Below, piece after piece: positions 1-7,819 of a stretch of DNA of 46,740 bases. The DNA is taken from assembly GCA_002500135.1 (NCBI GenBank), contig DLSM01000002.1, forward strand, positions 1 through 46,740, in the 5' to 3' direction. How positions within the stretch are numbered: position 1 is the first letter of the stretch; the number at the start of each line of letters is the position of its first letter. Source of the DNA: Christensenella sp. UBA7862 (GTDB lineage Bacteria; Bacillota; Clostridia; Christensenellales; UBA1242). The notes under the pieces were generated by a model that ran no database searches, was not told the origin of the DNA, and was given only the letters and a program-made list of their open reading frames with translations. The translations under genes were made by a program, and so were the position numbers.

Positions 1-10
1 CCCCCCCCCC
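1..10. repeat. Poly-G/C homopolymer at the left contig end
   Basis: Ten consecutive C on the plus strand are ten G in the coding sense of the truncated surface protein. They sit directly after codons for D-P-A, where InlB repeats normally have Gly-Gly. A run of 3k+1 G keeps the frame into the partner half seen at the right end. G-runs of this length inside a coding region are classical slippage sites. Confidence 0.6.
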
Positions 11-175
11 TGCTGGGTCAAAAGTCACCGTGTATGAGGGTCTAGAATACCTTACAGACACGTTTGAGGAAGTCCTTTGTTGAGTTGCTCCGAAGATGAT
101 AATGGACAAAAGAGCCATGACGAGTGTGTAATTTACGCACAGCATACCTACCCTCATTTTGTCCCAAAATTTCAT
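1..175 (-). CDS. 5' end of a secreted InlB/Listeria-Bacteroides-repeat surface protein, cut by the contig end
   Basis: The frame is open on the minus strand from ATG at 175 to the contig edge, 58 codons. It begins MKFWDKMRVGM, has a hydrophobic stretch at about residues 11-30 (MLCVNYTLVMALLSIIIFGA) that looks like a signal peptide or membrane anchor, and then reads PSYTVTFDPAGGG. That last part is the opening strand of an InlB B-repeat (Flg_new family, usually VTFDxxGG). The coding sequence leaves the contig inside a run of ten G (ten C on the plus strand). A TTGACA promoter lies about 30 nt upstream of the chosen start. Starts at 157 and 145 are also possible; the one at 145 is preceded by GAGGGTAGGT. 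Members of this family are usually exported, surface-attached proteins. The joined product, if the gene resembles the one at the right end, would be a short surface protein. The family assignment rests on one partial repeat plus the signal-like segment. Confidence 0.6.
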   Translation of the reverse strand, partial: MKFWDKMRVGMLCVNYTLVMALLSIIIFGATQQRTSSNVSVRYSRPSYTVTFDPAGGG

Positions 176-212
176 TTTCGTTTCATATCCTTTCAATCTT
201 ATTTTCTTCAAA

Positions 213-241
213 AGTTTAAAAGATATTTGACAATTTGTCAA
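213..241 (-). promoter_or_regulatory. Promoter with a palindrome over the -35 box, for the left-end surface protein
   Basis: On the minus strand TTGACA (241-236) is followed after 17 nt by TAAACT (218-213), a good sigma-A-type promoter. The -35 box is half of a perfect inverted repeat TTGACAA-A-TTGTCAA (227-241), so a dimeric regulator bound there would cover the polymerase contact. The predicted start of transcription near 206 gives a leader of about 30 nt. Confidence 0.55.
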
Positions 242-274
242 GAAATTTGTTGGGGTTGCGGAATAATATTTTTT

Positions 275-357
275 GGGGGCGACAGGCAAAACGGAGTTTT
301 GCGGCAAAATCGGAAGATTTTGCAGAATTTTCCAAGGGGAAATTCTCTGTCGCCCCT
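275..357. repeat. Cloverleaf-forming inverted-repeat element
   Basis: An outer 10-bp stem (276-285 with 347-356, GGGGCGACAG/CTGTCGCCCC, extendable by one G-T pair) encloses three hairpins that abut almost without gaps. Hairpin 1 is 286-302 (7 bp, loop GGA). Hairpin 2 is 304-323 (8 bp, loop GGAA). Hairpin 3 is 324-346 (10 bp including one G-U, loop AAG). Only base 303 is unpaired in the junction, so the element can fold as a compact four-way junction. It is GC-richer than its AT-rich surroundings. It resembles REP/MITE-type palindromic elements or a structured RNA, but I do not recognise it as a named family and saw no second copy in the window. Confidence 0.6.
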
Positions 358-612
358 AACGGAAAATTAGGTCGCAAAGTCCACCTATTATCTCACTTTC
401 AAAATAACTCTTTTTTGTAAAAAAGTCAAACAAATTGTTGAAAAATGTATAAAGTTTTTTGAATACTTATAAATTTTTTGCATAAAATTGGAAAGAAAAA
501 GCCCATTTTTAACAAAAAATCGTTGTTTTTTATCAAAAATGAGCATATTTTCATTGTTTTCTCACCAAAATCAATTTTGTTTATAAATTTCTATGAATAA
601 TTATAAATTTTT
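358..612. other. AT-rich intergenic stretch
   Basis: No gene is visible here. The whole gap runs from 176 to 612: its left part holds the promoter and cloverleaf element, and this right part is very AT-rich DNA with only weak imperfect hairpins (for example around 500-545) that could serve as a poor terminator for the gene at 613-1263. Confidence 0.5.
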
Positions 613-1263
613 CTAAATTCGTTGATTTTGGATTGCTGTTGGGAATATTGGAAGTTCAAATACCCCACTGCATATTTCTTGTGTCCATTCTTGTGCTGGT
701 GGTGGACTGCAATATCCATAACTTGGCACCAAAATTTCACTCTTTACAAGAACTCTTGTAATAAGCGTTACGCAAGCACTTATTGAGAAAATGTTATCTT
801 GAACATAACTTCCTATAGGGCTACTCATTGCCCCAAACACTTCAATTCTGTATGGCACGATTGAAGGTTGTGGAATAAATAGCACAACATCGTTAGGAAT
901 GGAAAGCACTGCGTTTCCACTTCCCGCCACCCCATTTGCATCGGTGTAGTTTACAACAATAGGCACTTCTGCCTCAAAAGAAACTCTTGCAAAGTTTGGT
1001 TTGTCGGCAAGTCTTTCCACAACAAGGTTAGAAATTGTGGTATCGCCGTCAGTTGTTGCACTAACAAAAGTTAGTGGAGTTTGTGGATTTGCTGGGTTTT
1101 GGTTTGTCAAAGCCACTTGAACATTGCTTTCTTGAATTTGCCTCATGCAAGCGTCAAGCACTTTATCCACCTGAATACACGCTTTTTCGCAAATGCCGTT
1201 TAGTGGGTTGCCAGTCATAACACCTGGGCAAGTTCCACTGCGGTTACACGTATAAAATGACAT
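613..1263 (-). CDS. Conserved clostridial-type hypothetical protein, possibly SPOCS/DUF3794-like spore-coat protein
   Basis: 216 aa. The N-terminus is Cys-rich (MSFYTCNRSGTCPG...GICEKACIQVDKVLDACMRQ). The rest is beta-rich and contains a stretch with PIVVNYTDANG, a hydrophobic core region with ACVTLITRVLVK, and then LVPSYGYCSPPP near the C-terminus. The mix of a short KACIQVDKVLDAC helix and this beta region with a YGYC-proline end recalls SPOCS (DUF3794) proteins of clostridial spore coats, but I infer this from memory of the pattern, not from a search. There is no signal peptide. The start is supported by AAAGGAGG 11 nt upstream. It stands alone, divergent from the oxidoreductase at 1528. 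A spore role would fit the SpoVM-like gene at 33 kb. Confidence 0.5.
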   Translation of the reverse strand: MSFYTCNRSGTCPGVMTGNPLNGICEKACIQVDKVLDACMRQIQESNVQVALTNQNPANPQTPLTFVSATTDGDTTISNLVVERLADKPNFARVSFEAEVPIVVNYTDANGVAGSGNAVLSIPNDVVLFIPQPSIVPYRIEVFGAMSSPIGSYVQDNIFSISACVTLITRVLVKSEILVPSYGYCSPPPAQEWTQEICSGVFELPIFPTAIQNQRI

Positions 1264-1474
1264 ACAAAAAACATCCTCCTTTTTCTCTTTTTCGTATTTT
1301 TTGCATTTTTGTCAAAGAATGTTCGCAAGACTCTGTCTTTTTGCTAAAAACGATTTCCACGCCGACTTTTAAACCCTTTTGTAGCAATATGTAATTCTTC
1401 AACTACACCATAATATGAAAATTTGTTTTTATTTGTGAAATTGCTACATTTTAAAAACTATTTTGCACATTCGT

Positions 1475-1503
1475 TTGACATTTCTCGCAAAATTTTGCAC
1501 AAT
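1475..1503 (+). promoter_or_regulatory. Promoter of the flavin oxidoreductase gene
   Basis: A perfect TTGACA (1475-1480) is followed after 17 nt by CACAAT (1498-1503). The ribosome binding site AGGGGG lies just upstream of the ATG at 1528. The rest of the 264-nt gap between the two divergent genes shows nothing definite. Confidence 0.5.
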
Positions 1504-1527
1504 AGAGATGATATTTAGGGGGTAAAT

Positions 1528-3579
1528 ATGAATAAAGTATATGAACCATTGTTCACGCCTTGGAAAATAGGCAATGTTGAAATTAAAAACAGAATTGTCG
1601 TCTGCCCTATGGGTGGAACGTCACTTTTCGGCTGGATGGAGCCACACCACTTTGACGAAGATGCAGCAAGCTTCTTCATGGATCTTGCCAAAAACGATGC
1701 GGGACTTATTATCCCAGGCATTGCTCCAATAAGAAACATGATTGGCGGAAGGTGGCTGTATAAAGCAGATGGCGCTTTCAAAAAACTTAAGCCATATATG
1801 GAAGAATTGCATAAGACAGGTGCAAAACTTTTTGTGCAACTGACTGCTGGATTTGGAAGGTCGTTCACCATTCCACAATCTTTGGCTGGTGTTGCAAAAA
1901 AGAAATTTTTGCGTGGAATGTTAAAACCAATTATTGACATTGACAGACTAACTGCTTCGCCAAGTGAACTTCCTTCTCGTTGGCTTGCAGGATATAGATG
2001 TCGTGCCTTGACAAAGCAAGAAATTTTGGATATGATTGACGGTTTTGCAAAAACTGCAAAGAAATGCCAAGAAGCGGGCGTTGACGGTGTGGAAATTCAC
2101 GCTGTGCATGAAGGCTATCTTCTTGACCAATTCACCCTTCCATACACCAACCAAAGAACTGACGAGTATGGCGGAAGTTTTGAAAACAGATATCGTTTTG
2201 CCACCGAAATTGTTAAAGCAATTAAAAAGGAATGTGGCGAAGACTACCCTGTTTCGTTAAGATATTCTGCCGTCAGCAAGACAAAAGGCTTCTGCGAAGG
2301 CGCTGTTCCGGGAGAAAAATATAAAGAAGTGGGCAGAGATATGAAGGAAAGCGAAAAGGCTGTGAAATATCTTCAAGATGCTGGCTATGACATGCTTGAC
2401 ACTGACAACGGCACATATGACGCTTGGTATTGGGCTCATCCACCAGCATATATGCCACAAAACTGCAATTTGGAAGACGTTGCGCACGTAAAACAGTTTG
2501 TTGACATTCCAGTTGTATGTGCAGGCAGAATGGAAGCGGGCGTTGCTTCAAAAGCAATTAAAGATGGGCAAATTGACGCAATGGGCGTTGCAAGACAATT
2601 TTTGACCGACCCTCACTGGGTTTCAAAACTTAAAGCGGACAGACTCCAAGACATTATGCCTTGCATTTGCTGCCACAATGGGTGCTTCCCTATGGCTCAC
2701 TATAAGGGTGTTTCATGCGATGCCACAATGGAAGATTCCGCTCACATGGCTCGTTGTGCCCTAAACCCTCAAACAATGGACGGCGGAAAATATAATTACA
2801 ACATGGCGAAAAAGCCAAAGACCATTGCAGTTGTTGGCGGTGGCATAGGCGGAATGGAAGTTGCTCGTGTGGCTACTCTTCGTGGGCATAAAGTTACAAT
2901 TTATGAAAAGACTGACAAACTGGGTGGAGTATTTGTCCCAGCATCTGCCCCAAGTTTTAAGGAAAAAGACAGACAACTTATCGCTTGGTATAGAAATCAA
3001 ATGAAAGAACTGGGCATTGAAATCGAATTTAATACAGAAGTGACTGACCTAGCCAAAATCAATGCTGATGAATTTGTTATAGCGACTGGTTCAAGTGCAA
3101 GAAGACTTAGAATGGAAAATGCGGAAAGATGCCTTGATGCGATTGACTACCTAAACGGCAAATCAGTCGGTGACAATGTTGTGATTATTGGCGGTGGGCT
3201 AACTGGTTGCGAAATTGCCTATGACCTAATTTTGAAAGGCAAAAAACCAGTGATTGTGGAAGCGAAAAACGACCTTATGGCAGTAAGTGGACTTTGCCTT
3301 GCAAACTCATCTTATCTTAGAGATTATTTTGCCTACAAGAAAACTCCAGTGTATCTTGAAAGCAAACTGACTAAGATTGGTGATAAATTTGTTGAAATTG
3401 AAACATCAACTGGCGAAACACAAAAACTTAAAGCAGATGACATTATCACATGCATTGGCTACAACCCCGCTCCACTTTGCAAAGAGTCGGGCAACATTCA
3501 CATTGTGGGTGACGCAATGCGTGTTGGCAATCTCAGAACCGTTATTTGGCGTGCATGGGACGTTGCTACAAGATTGTGA
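1528..3579 (+). CDS. NADH:flavin oxidoreductase, Old Yellow Enzyme / 2,4-dienoyl-CoA reductase (FadH/BaiCD-like) family
   Basis: 683 aa, the normal length for three-domain OYE reductases. Residues 1-330 form the FMN-binding TIM barrel, with the family signature HEGYLLDQF followed by TNQRTDEYGGSFENR. Cysteines at about 379-405 (CICCHNGC and a later ARC) are the 4Fe-4S ligands. Two dinucleotide folds follow: GGGIGGMEVA near 436 and GGGLTGCEIA near 555. Such enzymes pass electrons from NAD(P)H through FAD and the iron-sulphur cluster to FMN and reduce activated C=C bonds such as enoyl-CoAs, bile acid or steroid intermediates. The substrate cannot be read from the sequence. It is one of the few plus-strand genes, monocistronic, with its own promoter and terminator. 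Confidence 0.9.
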   Translation: MNKVYEPLFTPWKIGNVEIKNRIVVCPMGGTSLFGWMEPHHFDEDAASFFMDLAKNDAGLIIPGIAPIRNMIGGRWLYKADGAFKKLKPYMEELHKTGAKLFVQLTAGFGRSFTIPQSLAGVAKKKFLRGMLKPIIDIDRLTASPSELPSRWLAGYRCRALTKQEILDMIDGFAKTAKKCQEAGVDGVEIHAVHEGYLLDQFTLPYTNQRTDEYGGSFENRYRFATEIVKAIKKECGEDYPVSLRYSAVSKTKGFCEGAVPGEKYKEVGRDMKESEKAVKYLQDAGYDMLDTDNGTYDAWYWAHPPAYMPQNCNLEDVAHVKQFVDIPVVCAGRMEAGVASKAIKDGQIDAMGVARQFLTDPHWVSKLKADRLQDIMPCICCHNGCFPMAHYKGVSCDATMEDSAHMARCALNPQTMDGGKYNYNMAKKPKTIAVVGGGIGGMEVARVATLRGHKVTIYEKTDKLGGVFVPASAPSFKEKDRQLIAWYRNQMKELGIEIEFNTEVTDLAKINADEFVIATGSSARRLRMENAERCLDAIDYLNGKSVGDNVVIIGGGLTGCEIAYDLILKGKKPVIVEAKNDLMAVSGLCLANSSYLRDYFAYKKTPVYLESKLTKIGDKFVEIETSTGETQKLKADDIITCIGYNPAPLCKESGNIHIVGDAMRVGNLRTVIWRAWDVATRL

Positions 3580-3663
3580 TATATTGTTTAACTTGCCGTT
3601 TCAATCAGCACTGTTACAAATGAAATTGAAATAATCGTTTCAATCAAACTTAAATACAAAAAT

Positions 3664-3694
3664 AACCCTTTGTTTTGCACAAGGGGTTGTTTTT
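3664..3694 (+). terminator. Intrinsic terminator of the oxidoreductase gene
   Basis: The stem AACCCTTTG (3664-3672) pairs with CAAGGGGTT (3680-3688) with one wobble, and is followed by a T-run. Confidence 0.7.
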
Positions 3695-3736
3695 ATAATC
3701 ACAATATTTTTTATATTCAAAGCATTTTTACTTCAA

Positions 3737-3760
3737 TAAAAAACCCACATTACTGTGGGA
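3737..3760 (-). terminator. Intrinsic terminator of the tig-clpP-clpX-engB operon
   Basis: On the minus strand CCCACA-GTAA-TGTGGG (3759-3744) is followed by TTTTTT, just beyond the engB stop codon. Confidence 0.75.
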
Positions 3761-3765
3761 AAATT

Positions 3766-4365
3766 TTATTCAGTTTTTGCATTGGCTGGCGTGATGTATT
3801 GCTCAATGCTATCAAGAAGTGGATAAAGTCCCTTTCTTTCTTGACTTGAAGTGACTACAACATCTGCTTTGCAAAGTCCAAGTCTGCTGCAAATCATCAT
3901 AACTTGATTGTTGACTTGCGAGCGAGATAATGTGTCAATTTTTGTTACAACAATTTTAACATTCAATCTGTTATAGACCAAAAACTCTAACATTTGTTCA
4001 TCTTGTTCTGTTGGTGTTCGGCGGATGTCCAAAAGTAGATAGACGCATTTAAGATTTTTGGAAGTTTTAAGATATTCTTCCAAAAAGTCACCCCAGTTTG
4101 TTTTTTCTTTTTTGCTGACTTGAGCATAGCCATAACCCGGCAAGTCAACAAGCAAGAATTGTTTGTTAATGAGAAAATAATTTATGAGTTTTGTTTTGCC
4201 TGGCGTTGCTGAGGTTTTTGCGAGGCGTTTGCGATTGGTTATAAAGTTGATAATCGAACTTTTGCCCACGTTGCTTCGTCCAACAAAAGCGACTTCTGGA
4301 TAATCACTTTTCAAAAAATTATTATCCGCAACACTTTTTACAAATTCTGCAGAAACAACTTTCAT
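3766..4365 (-). CDS. engB: Ribosome-assembly GTPase EngB/YsxC
   Basis: 199 aa, usual length for YsxC/YihA. All G motifs are visible: G1 GRSNVGKSS (29-37), G2 with TPGKT (54-58), G3 DLPGYGYA (74-81), G4 VTKID and G5 TSS. The family is an essential GTPase acting in late assembly of the 50S subunit. AAAGGAGA precedes the ATG. It is the last gene of the chaperone/protease operon. In Bacillus, lonA normally sits between clpX and ysxC; here only about 86 nt separate clpX and engB and no lon is present. Confidence 0.95.
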   Translation of the reverse strand: MKVVSAEFVKSVADNNFLKSDYPEVAFVGRSNVGKSSIINFITNRKRLAKTSATPGKTKLINYFLINKQFLLVDLPGYGYAQVSKKEKTNWGDFLEEYLKTSKNLKCVYLLLDIRRTPTEQDEQMLEFLVYNRLNVKIVVTKIDTLSRSQVNNQVMMICSRLGLCKADVVVTSSQERKGLYPLLDSIEQYITPANAKTE

Positions 4366-4451
4366 AAATTTTTCTCCTTTTGTTTTTATTGCATAGTATT
4401 ATGTCTTTTGGCACAAAAACACATTTGTTTTTGGGTAAAAAACACAATAAA

Positions 4452-5720
4452 CTATGCACTTTCTTCTTTCTTTTCTTCGACTGGCTTGCGGACATACTCT
4501 GGCTCTGCACCCTTTGAAATAAAGTTTTCGCCAATGACAATGCTGTCAATAGTCTTGTCCCCTGGGGCTGTGTACATAAGAGAAAGCATGCTTTCTTCAA
4601 GAATTGTCCTAAGCCCACGAGCGCCAGTTTTAAGTTTCATTGCCTTTTTCGCAACGGCCTTGACGGCTTCGTCTTTGAAAATCAAGTTTATGCCGTCCAT
4701 ATCAAACATTTTCTTGTATTGTTTTGTGATAGAATTTTTTGGCTCAGTCATAATTTGCACCAAAGCTTCTTCGGACAAATCGTGAAGTGCCACTGTTATT
4801 GGAAGTCTGCCGACAAACTCTGGAATAAGCCCAAATTTGTTTAGGTCTTGTGGTTGAATTTGTTTTATTAGGTTATAAACTCCCTCTTCCTTTGTCCCAT
4901 CAACAACATTTGCCCCAAAACCAAGTGAAGCAGTTGATAGACGTTTTTCAACAATTTTGTCAATTCCCACAAAAGCCCCGCCACAAATGAACAAAATGTT
5001 TGTTGTGTCAATGGCAATAGTTTCTTGTTGTGGGTGTTTTCTTCCCCCTTGTGGTGGGACATTGGCAACTGTGCTTTCCAAAATTTTAAGCAATGCTTGT
5101 TGCACACCTTCGCCAGAAACGTCACGTGTTATGCTTCTATTTTCACTTTTTCTTGCAATTTTGTCAATTTCATCAATATAAACAATGCCACGTTCTGCAC
5201 GGGAGATATCATAATCGGCATTTTGAATGAGTTTGAGTAGGATGTTTTCCACATCGTCACCAACATAGCCTGCTTCAGTGAGTGTTGTTGCGTCACAACT
5301 TGCAAATGGCACTTTCAAAATTTTAGCCAAGGTTTTGGCAAGCAAAGTTTTGCCACAGCCCGTTGGTCCAATCAAAAGCACATTGCTCTTTTCAAGTTCA
5401 ATAGGTTGTTTTTCACTTTTATTATTTTTGATTTCGCTATTGTAGTTTATTCTCTTATAGTGGTTATAGACCGCCACCGAAAGCACCATTTTCGCTTCGT
5501 CTTGTCCAACAATAAAGTCGTCAAGTTTGTCTTTAATTTCGTGTGGAAGTGGCAAGTCAATTTTTGGTTGTGAAGGTTCAAGTTTTTCGTCTTTTATAAT
5601 TTCCTTGCAAACGTCAATGCACTCGTCACAAATAAAGCAATCGCCACCGGGGCTTGCAATAAGTCTTTTCGTTTCCCCTTGGCTTTTGCCACAAAACGAA
5701 CAAATCAAATCTTTTTTCAT
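4452..5720 (-). CDS. clpX: ATP-dependent Clp protease ATPase subunit ClpX
   Basis: 422 aa, the family's usual length. The N-terminal zinc-binding domain has Cys 7, 10, 28 and 31. Walker A is GPTGCGKT (118-125), and Walker B is VYIDEIDKIA. The pore region includes GYVGDDVE, and the arginine-finger and sensor regions are intact (FVGRLPI, TGARGLR). An IGF-type ClpP-docking loop is not obvious. ClpX is an AAA+ unfoldase that feeds tagged or regulatory proteins into ClpP. It lies 45 nt downstream of clpP with its own strong ribosome binding site, so the two subunits should be made together. Confidence 0.97.
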   Translation of the reverse strand: MKKDLICSFCGKSQGETKRLIASPGGDCFICDECIDVCKEIIKDEKLEPSQPKIDLPLPHEIKDKLDDFIVGQDEAKMVLSVAVYNHYKRINYNSEIKNNKSEKQPIELEKSNVLLIGPTGCGKTLLAKTLAKILKVPFASCDATTLTEAGYVGDDVENILLKLIQNADYDISRAERGIVYIDEIDKIARKSENRSITRDVSGEGVQQALLKILESTVANVPPQGGRKHPQQETIAIDTTNILFICGGAFVGIDKIVEKRLSTASLGFGANVVDGTKEEGVYNLIKQIQPQDLNKFGLIPEFVGRLPITVALHDLSEEALVQIMTEPKNSITKQYKKMFDMDGINLIFKDEAVKAVAKKAMKLKTGARGLRTILEESMLSLMYTAPGDKTIDSIVIGENFISKGAEPEYVRKPVEEKKEESA

Positions 5721-5765
5721 ATATTCTCCTTTTTAGTCACAATTAAATCGTCTTTTGTTCGTTTG

Positions 5766-6380
5766 TTAGTCTTTTTTCTTGCTGTCGTTTGACTTTTTTC
5801 TGGTGACAAAAATGTCGTCAATCAGTCCATATTCCTTTGCTTGTTCAGCAGACATATAGTAGTCCCTATCGGTGTCTTTTTGAATTTTCTTTAGGTCTTG
5901 CCCAGTTGACTCGCTAAGAATTCTGTTGATTTTTTCTTTAATATTTTGCATGTGGCGTGCTTGAATTTCAATGTCGCTTGCTTGTCCTTGTGTGCCGCCA
6001 AGTGGTTGGTGAATCATAATTTCACTATTTGGAAGAGCATATCTTTTGCCCTTTGTGCCACTTGTAAGAAGAAATGCACCCATGCTTGCTGCAAGCCCAA
6101 TGCAAATTGTTACAACATCGCATTTGATATATTTTATTGTGTCATAAATTGCAAGTCCTGCACTGACACTGCCACCTGGGCTGTTGATATATAGATAAAT
6201 ATCCTTTTCTGGATTCTTCCCTTCAAGATAGATAAGTTGAGCCACGACAATGTTTGCGGTGGTGTCGGTTATTTCGCCAGTGAGGAAAATAATTCTGTCT
6301 TCAAGAAGCCTTGAATAAATGTCATAACTTCTCTCGCCTGTGCTTGTTTGGTCAACCACCATTGGAATAAGTGCGCTCAT
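5766..6380 (-). CDS. clpP: ATP-dependent Clp protease proteolytic subunit ClpP
   Basis: 204 aa. The Ser-His-Asp triad is visible: Ser99 in GLAASMGA, His124 in IMIHQPLGG, and an Asp in the TDRDYYMSA region. There is a short N-terminal propeptide-like segment before the axial-loop region. ClpP forms a tetradecameric peptidase used by ClpX. The start has AAAGGAG at good spacing. No CtsR-type operator (tandem GGTCAAA heptads) is visible upstream of the operon. Confidence 0.97.
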   Translation of the reverse strand: MSALIPMVVDQTSTGERSYDIYSRLLEDRIIFLTGEITDTTANIVVAQLIYLEGKNPEKDIYLYINSPGGSVSAGLAIYDTIKYIKCDVVTICIGLAASMGAFLLTSGTKGKRYALPNSEIMIHQPLGGTQGQASDIEIQARHMQNIKEKINRILSESTGQDLKKIQKDTDRDYYMSAEQAKEYGLIDDIFVTRKKSNDSKKKD

Positions 6381-6396
6381 AAAAGTTCTCCTTTAA

Positions 6397-7677
6397 TTAC
6401 AAAGTATTGTTGTCTTTGAGGAATTTCATAAGTTTGTTCAAAAGCAAACTGTTTGCCATGTAGTTGTATTGGTCCGGTCCCAATGTTTTTTGAATTTCCT
6501 CAATAGTTTTTGGTTTGTCTTTTGTGCCTTCGTTAAATTTATCTGCAATTTCTTGTTCTGTAACGTCAATGTTTTCTTTATCCATAATTGCAGTTAAAAC
6601 TAGACGAGTTTTGACAGTTTTCTTTGCGTCTTCCACACGTGATTTTCTCAAATCGTCAAGTGTTGTGCTGGTATATTGTAGATATCCGTCAAGATTAAGA
6701 CCTTGATAAGATAGTCTTCTTTCAAATTCTTTGATAAAGTCTTCAACTTGGTTGTCAATCATAACTTGTGGAATTTCAACTTTAGCATTGTCACAAATTT
6801 TGTCGATAAGTTTTGATTCTGCTTCGTTTTGTTCTTGTTTTGTTTTTCTGTCAAGAAGTTTTTTCTTTATGTCGTCTTTAAGTTCTTTAAGTGTTGAAAA
6901 TTCGCTAACTTCGTCTGCAAATTTGTCGTCAAGTTCTGGATATTGTTTTTCTTTAACATCTTTAACAGTCACTTCAAAAACTGCTGGTTTGTTCTTAAGT
7001 TCTTCCACATGATAGTTTGCTGGGAAAGTAACTTTGACATCTTTTTTGTCGCCTTTTTTAAGCCCTACAAGTTGGTCTTCAAAGTTGTCGATAAAACTCT
7101 TTGAGCCAATTTCAAGGTCGAAATCTTCTGCAGAGCCGCCTTCAAATTTTTTGCCGTCAATCACGCCAACAAAGTCAATAGTTGCAGTATCTCCGTTTTT
7201 AATTTCCCTTTCCACTGGAACAAATTTTACACGGGACTCTTTGATGTGTTCAAGTTCGTGATTGACTTCTGCTGCTGTAACTTTAATCTCCTTCTTTTCG
7301 ACAGTCAAGCCCTTGTAATCGCCAAGAGTAACTTCTGGCTCTGGTGTAATTCTAAGCACAAGTTCAAGCCCGTTTTCGTCAATTTTGCTGATATTGACTT
7401 CTGGAGCGGAAACTGGTTTGATATCCTTTTCTTTTGAAAGCATTTCAAAATAATATCTGTAGAAGCAATCGTCAATAGCGTCATCATAAAAAACAGTATC
7501 GCCGTAAGTTTTTTCAATAACTTTTCTTGGAGTGTGACCTTTTCTGAACCCTTGAACAGCATATTTCCCTTTGCCGTTTTCATAAGCACGTTCAAGTGCT
7601 TCGTCCCATTCTTCCTTTGACACGTTTAGTTTAACTTCAATTCTCTTGTCGTCCAAAATTTTCTTTTCGTATTTCAT
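6397..7677 (-). CDS. tig: Trigger factor, ribosome-bound chaperone and peptidyl-prolyl isomerase
   Basis: 426 aa with the three expected domains. The N-terminal ribosome-binding domain has the signature GFRKG (43-47). An FKBP-type PPIase domain spans roughly 150-245 (DTATIDFVG, GDKKDVKVTFPANY). The helical C-terminal chaperone arms fill the rest. Trigger factor binds near the 50S exit tunnel at L23 and shelters nascent chains. It is the first gene of the operon with clpP, clpX and engB, with a ribosome binding site AGGAG before the ATG. Confidence 0.96.
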   Translation of the reverse strand: MKYEKKILDDKRIEVKLNVSKEEWDEALERAYENGKGKYAVQGFRKGHTPRKVIEKTYGDTVFYDDAIDDCFYRYYFEMLSKEKDIKPVSAPEVNISKIDENGLELVLRITPEPEVTLGDYKGLTVEKKEIKVTAAEVNHELEHIKESRVKFVPVEREIKNGDTATIDFVGVIDGKKFEGGSAEDFDLEIGSKSFIDNFEDQLVGLKKGDKKDVKVTFPANYHVEELKNKPAVFEVTVKDVKEKQYPELDDKFADEVSEFSTLKELKDDIKKKLLDRKTKQEQNEAESKLIDKICDNAKVEIPQVMIDNQVEDFIKEFERRLSYQGLNLDGYLQYTSTTLDDLRKSRVEDAKKTVKTRLVLTAIMDKENIDVTEQEIADKFNEGTKDKPKTIEEIQKTLGPDQYNYMANSLLLNKLMKFLKDNNTL

Positions 7678-7742
7678 TTTCTTCTCCTATTTATTCCCCA
7701 AAGGGATATGTGTTTTGTGCTTTTCAAAACATTTCGGGTGAT

Positions 7743-7771
7743 ATTATATCAAACATTTTGCAAAAACACAA
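7743..7771 (-). promoter_or_regulatory. Promoter of the tig-clpP-clpX-engB operon
   Basis: Minus strand TTGTGT (7771-7766), 17 nt, TATAAT (7748-7743). The leader is about 60 nt. No CIRCE or CtsR site is visible around it. Confidence 0.5.
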
Positions 7772-7819
7772 TAATAAATTGCCCAAATTGTTGCAAATAT
7801 TCAAATTGTTTCAAATTAG

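Noticed and set aside
3..83. 3' end of a plus-strand gene (frame reading GSKVTVYEGLEYLTDTFEEVLC)
   Set aside because: Only about 25 codons and no recognised family. The minus strand of the same bases gives an InlB motif, a signal-like helix, a promoter and a start codon, which is far more consistent.
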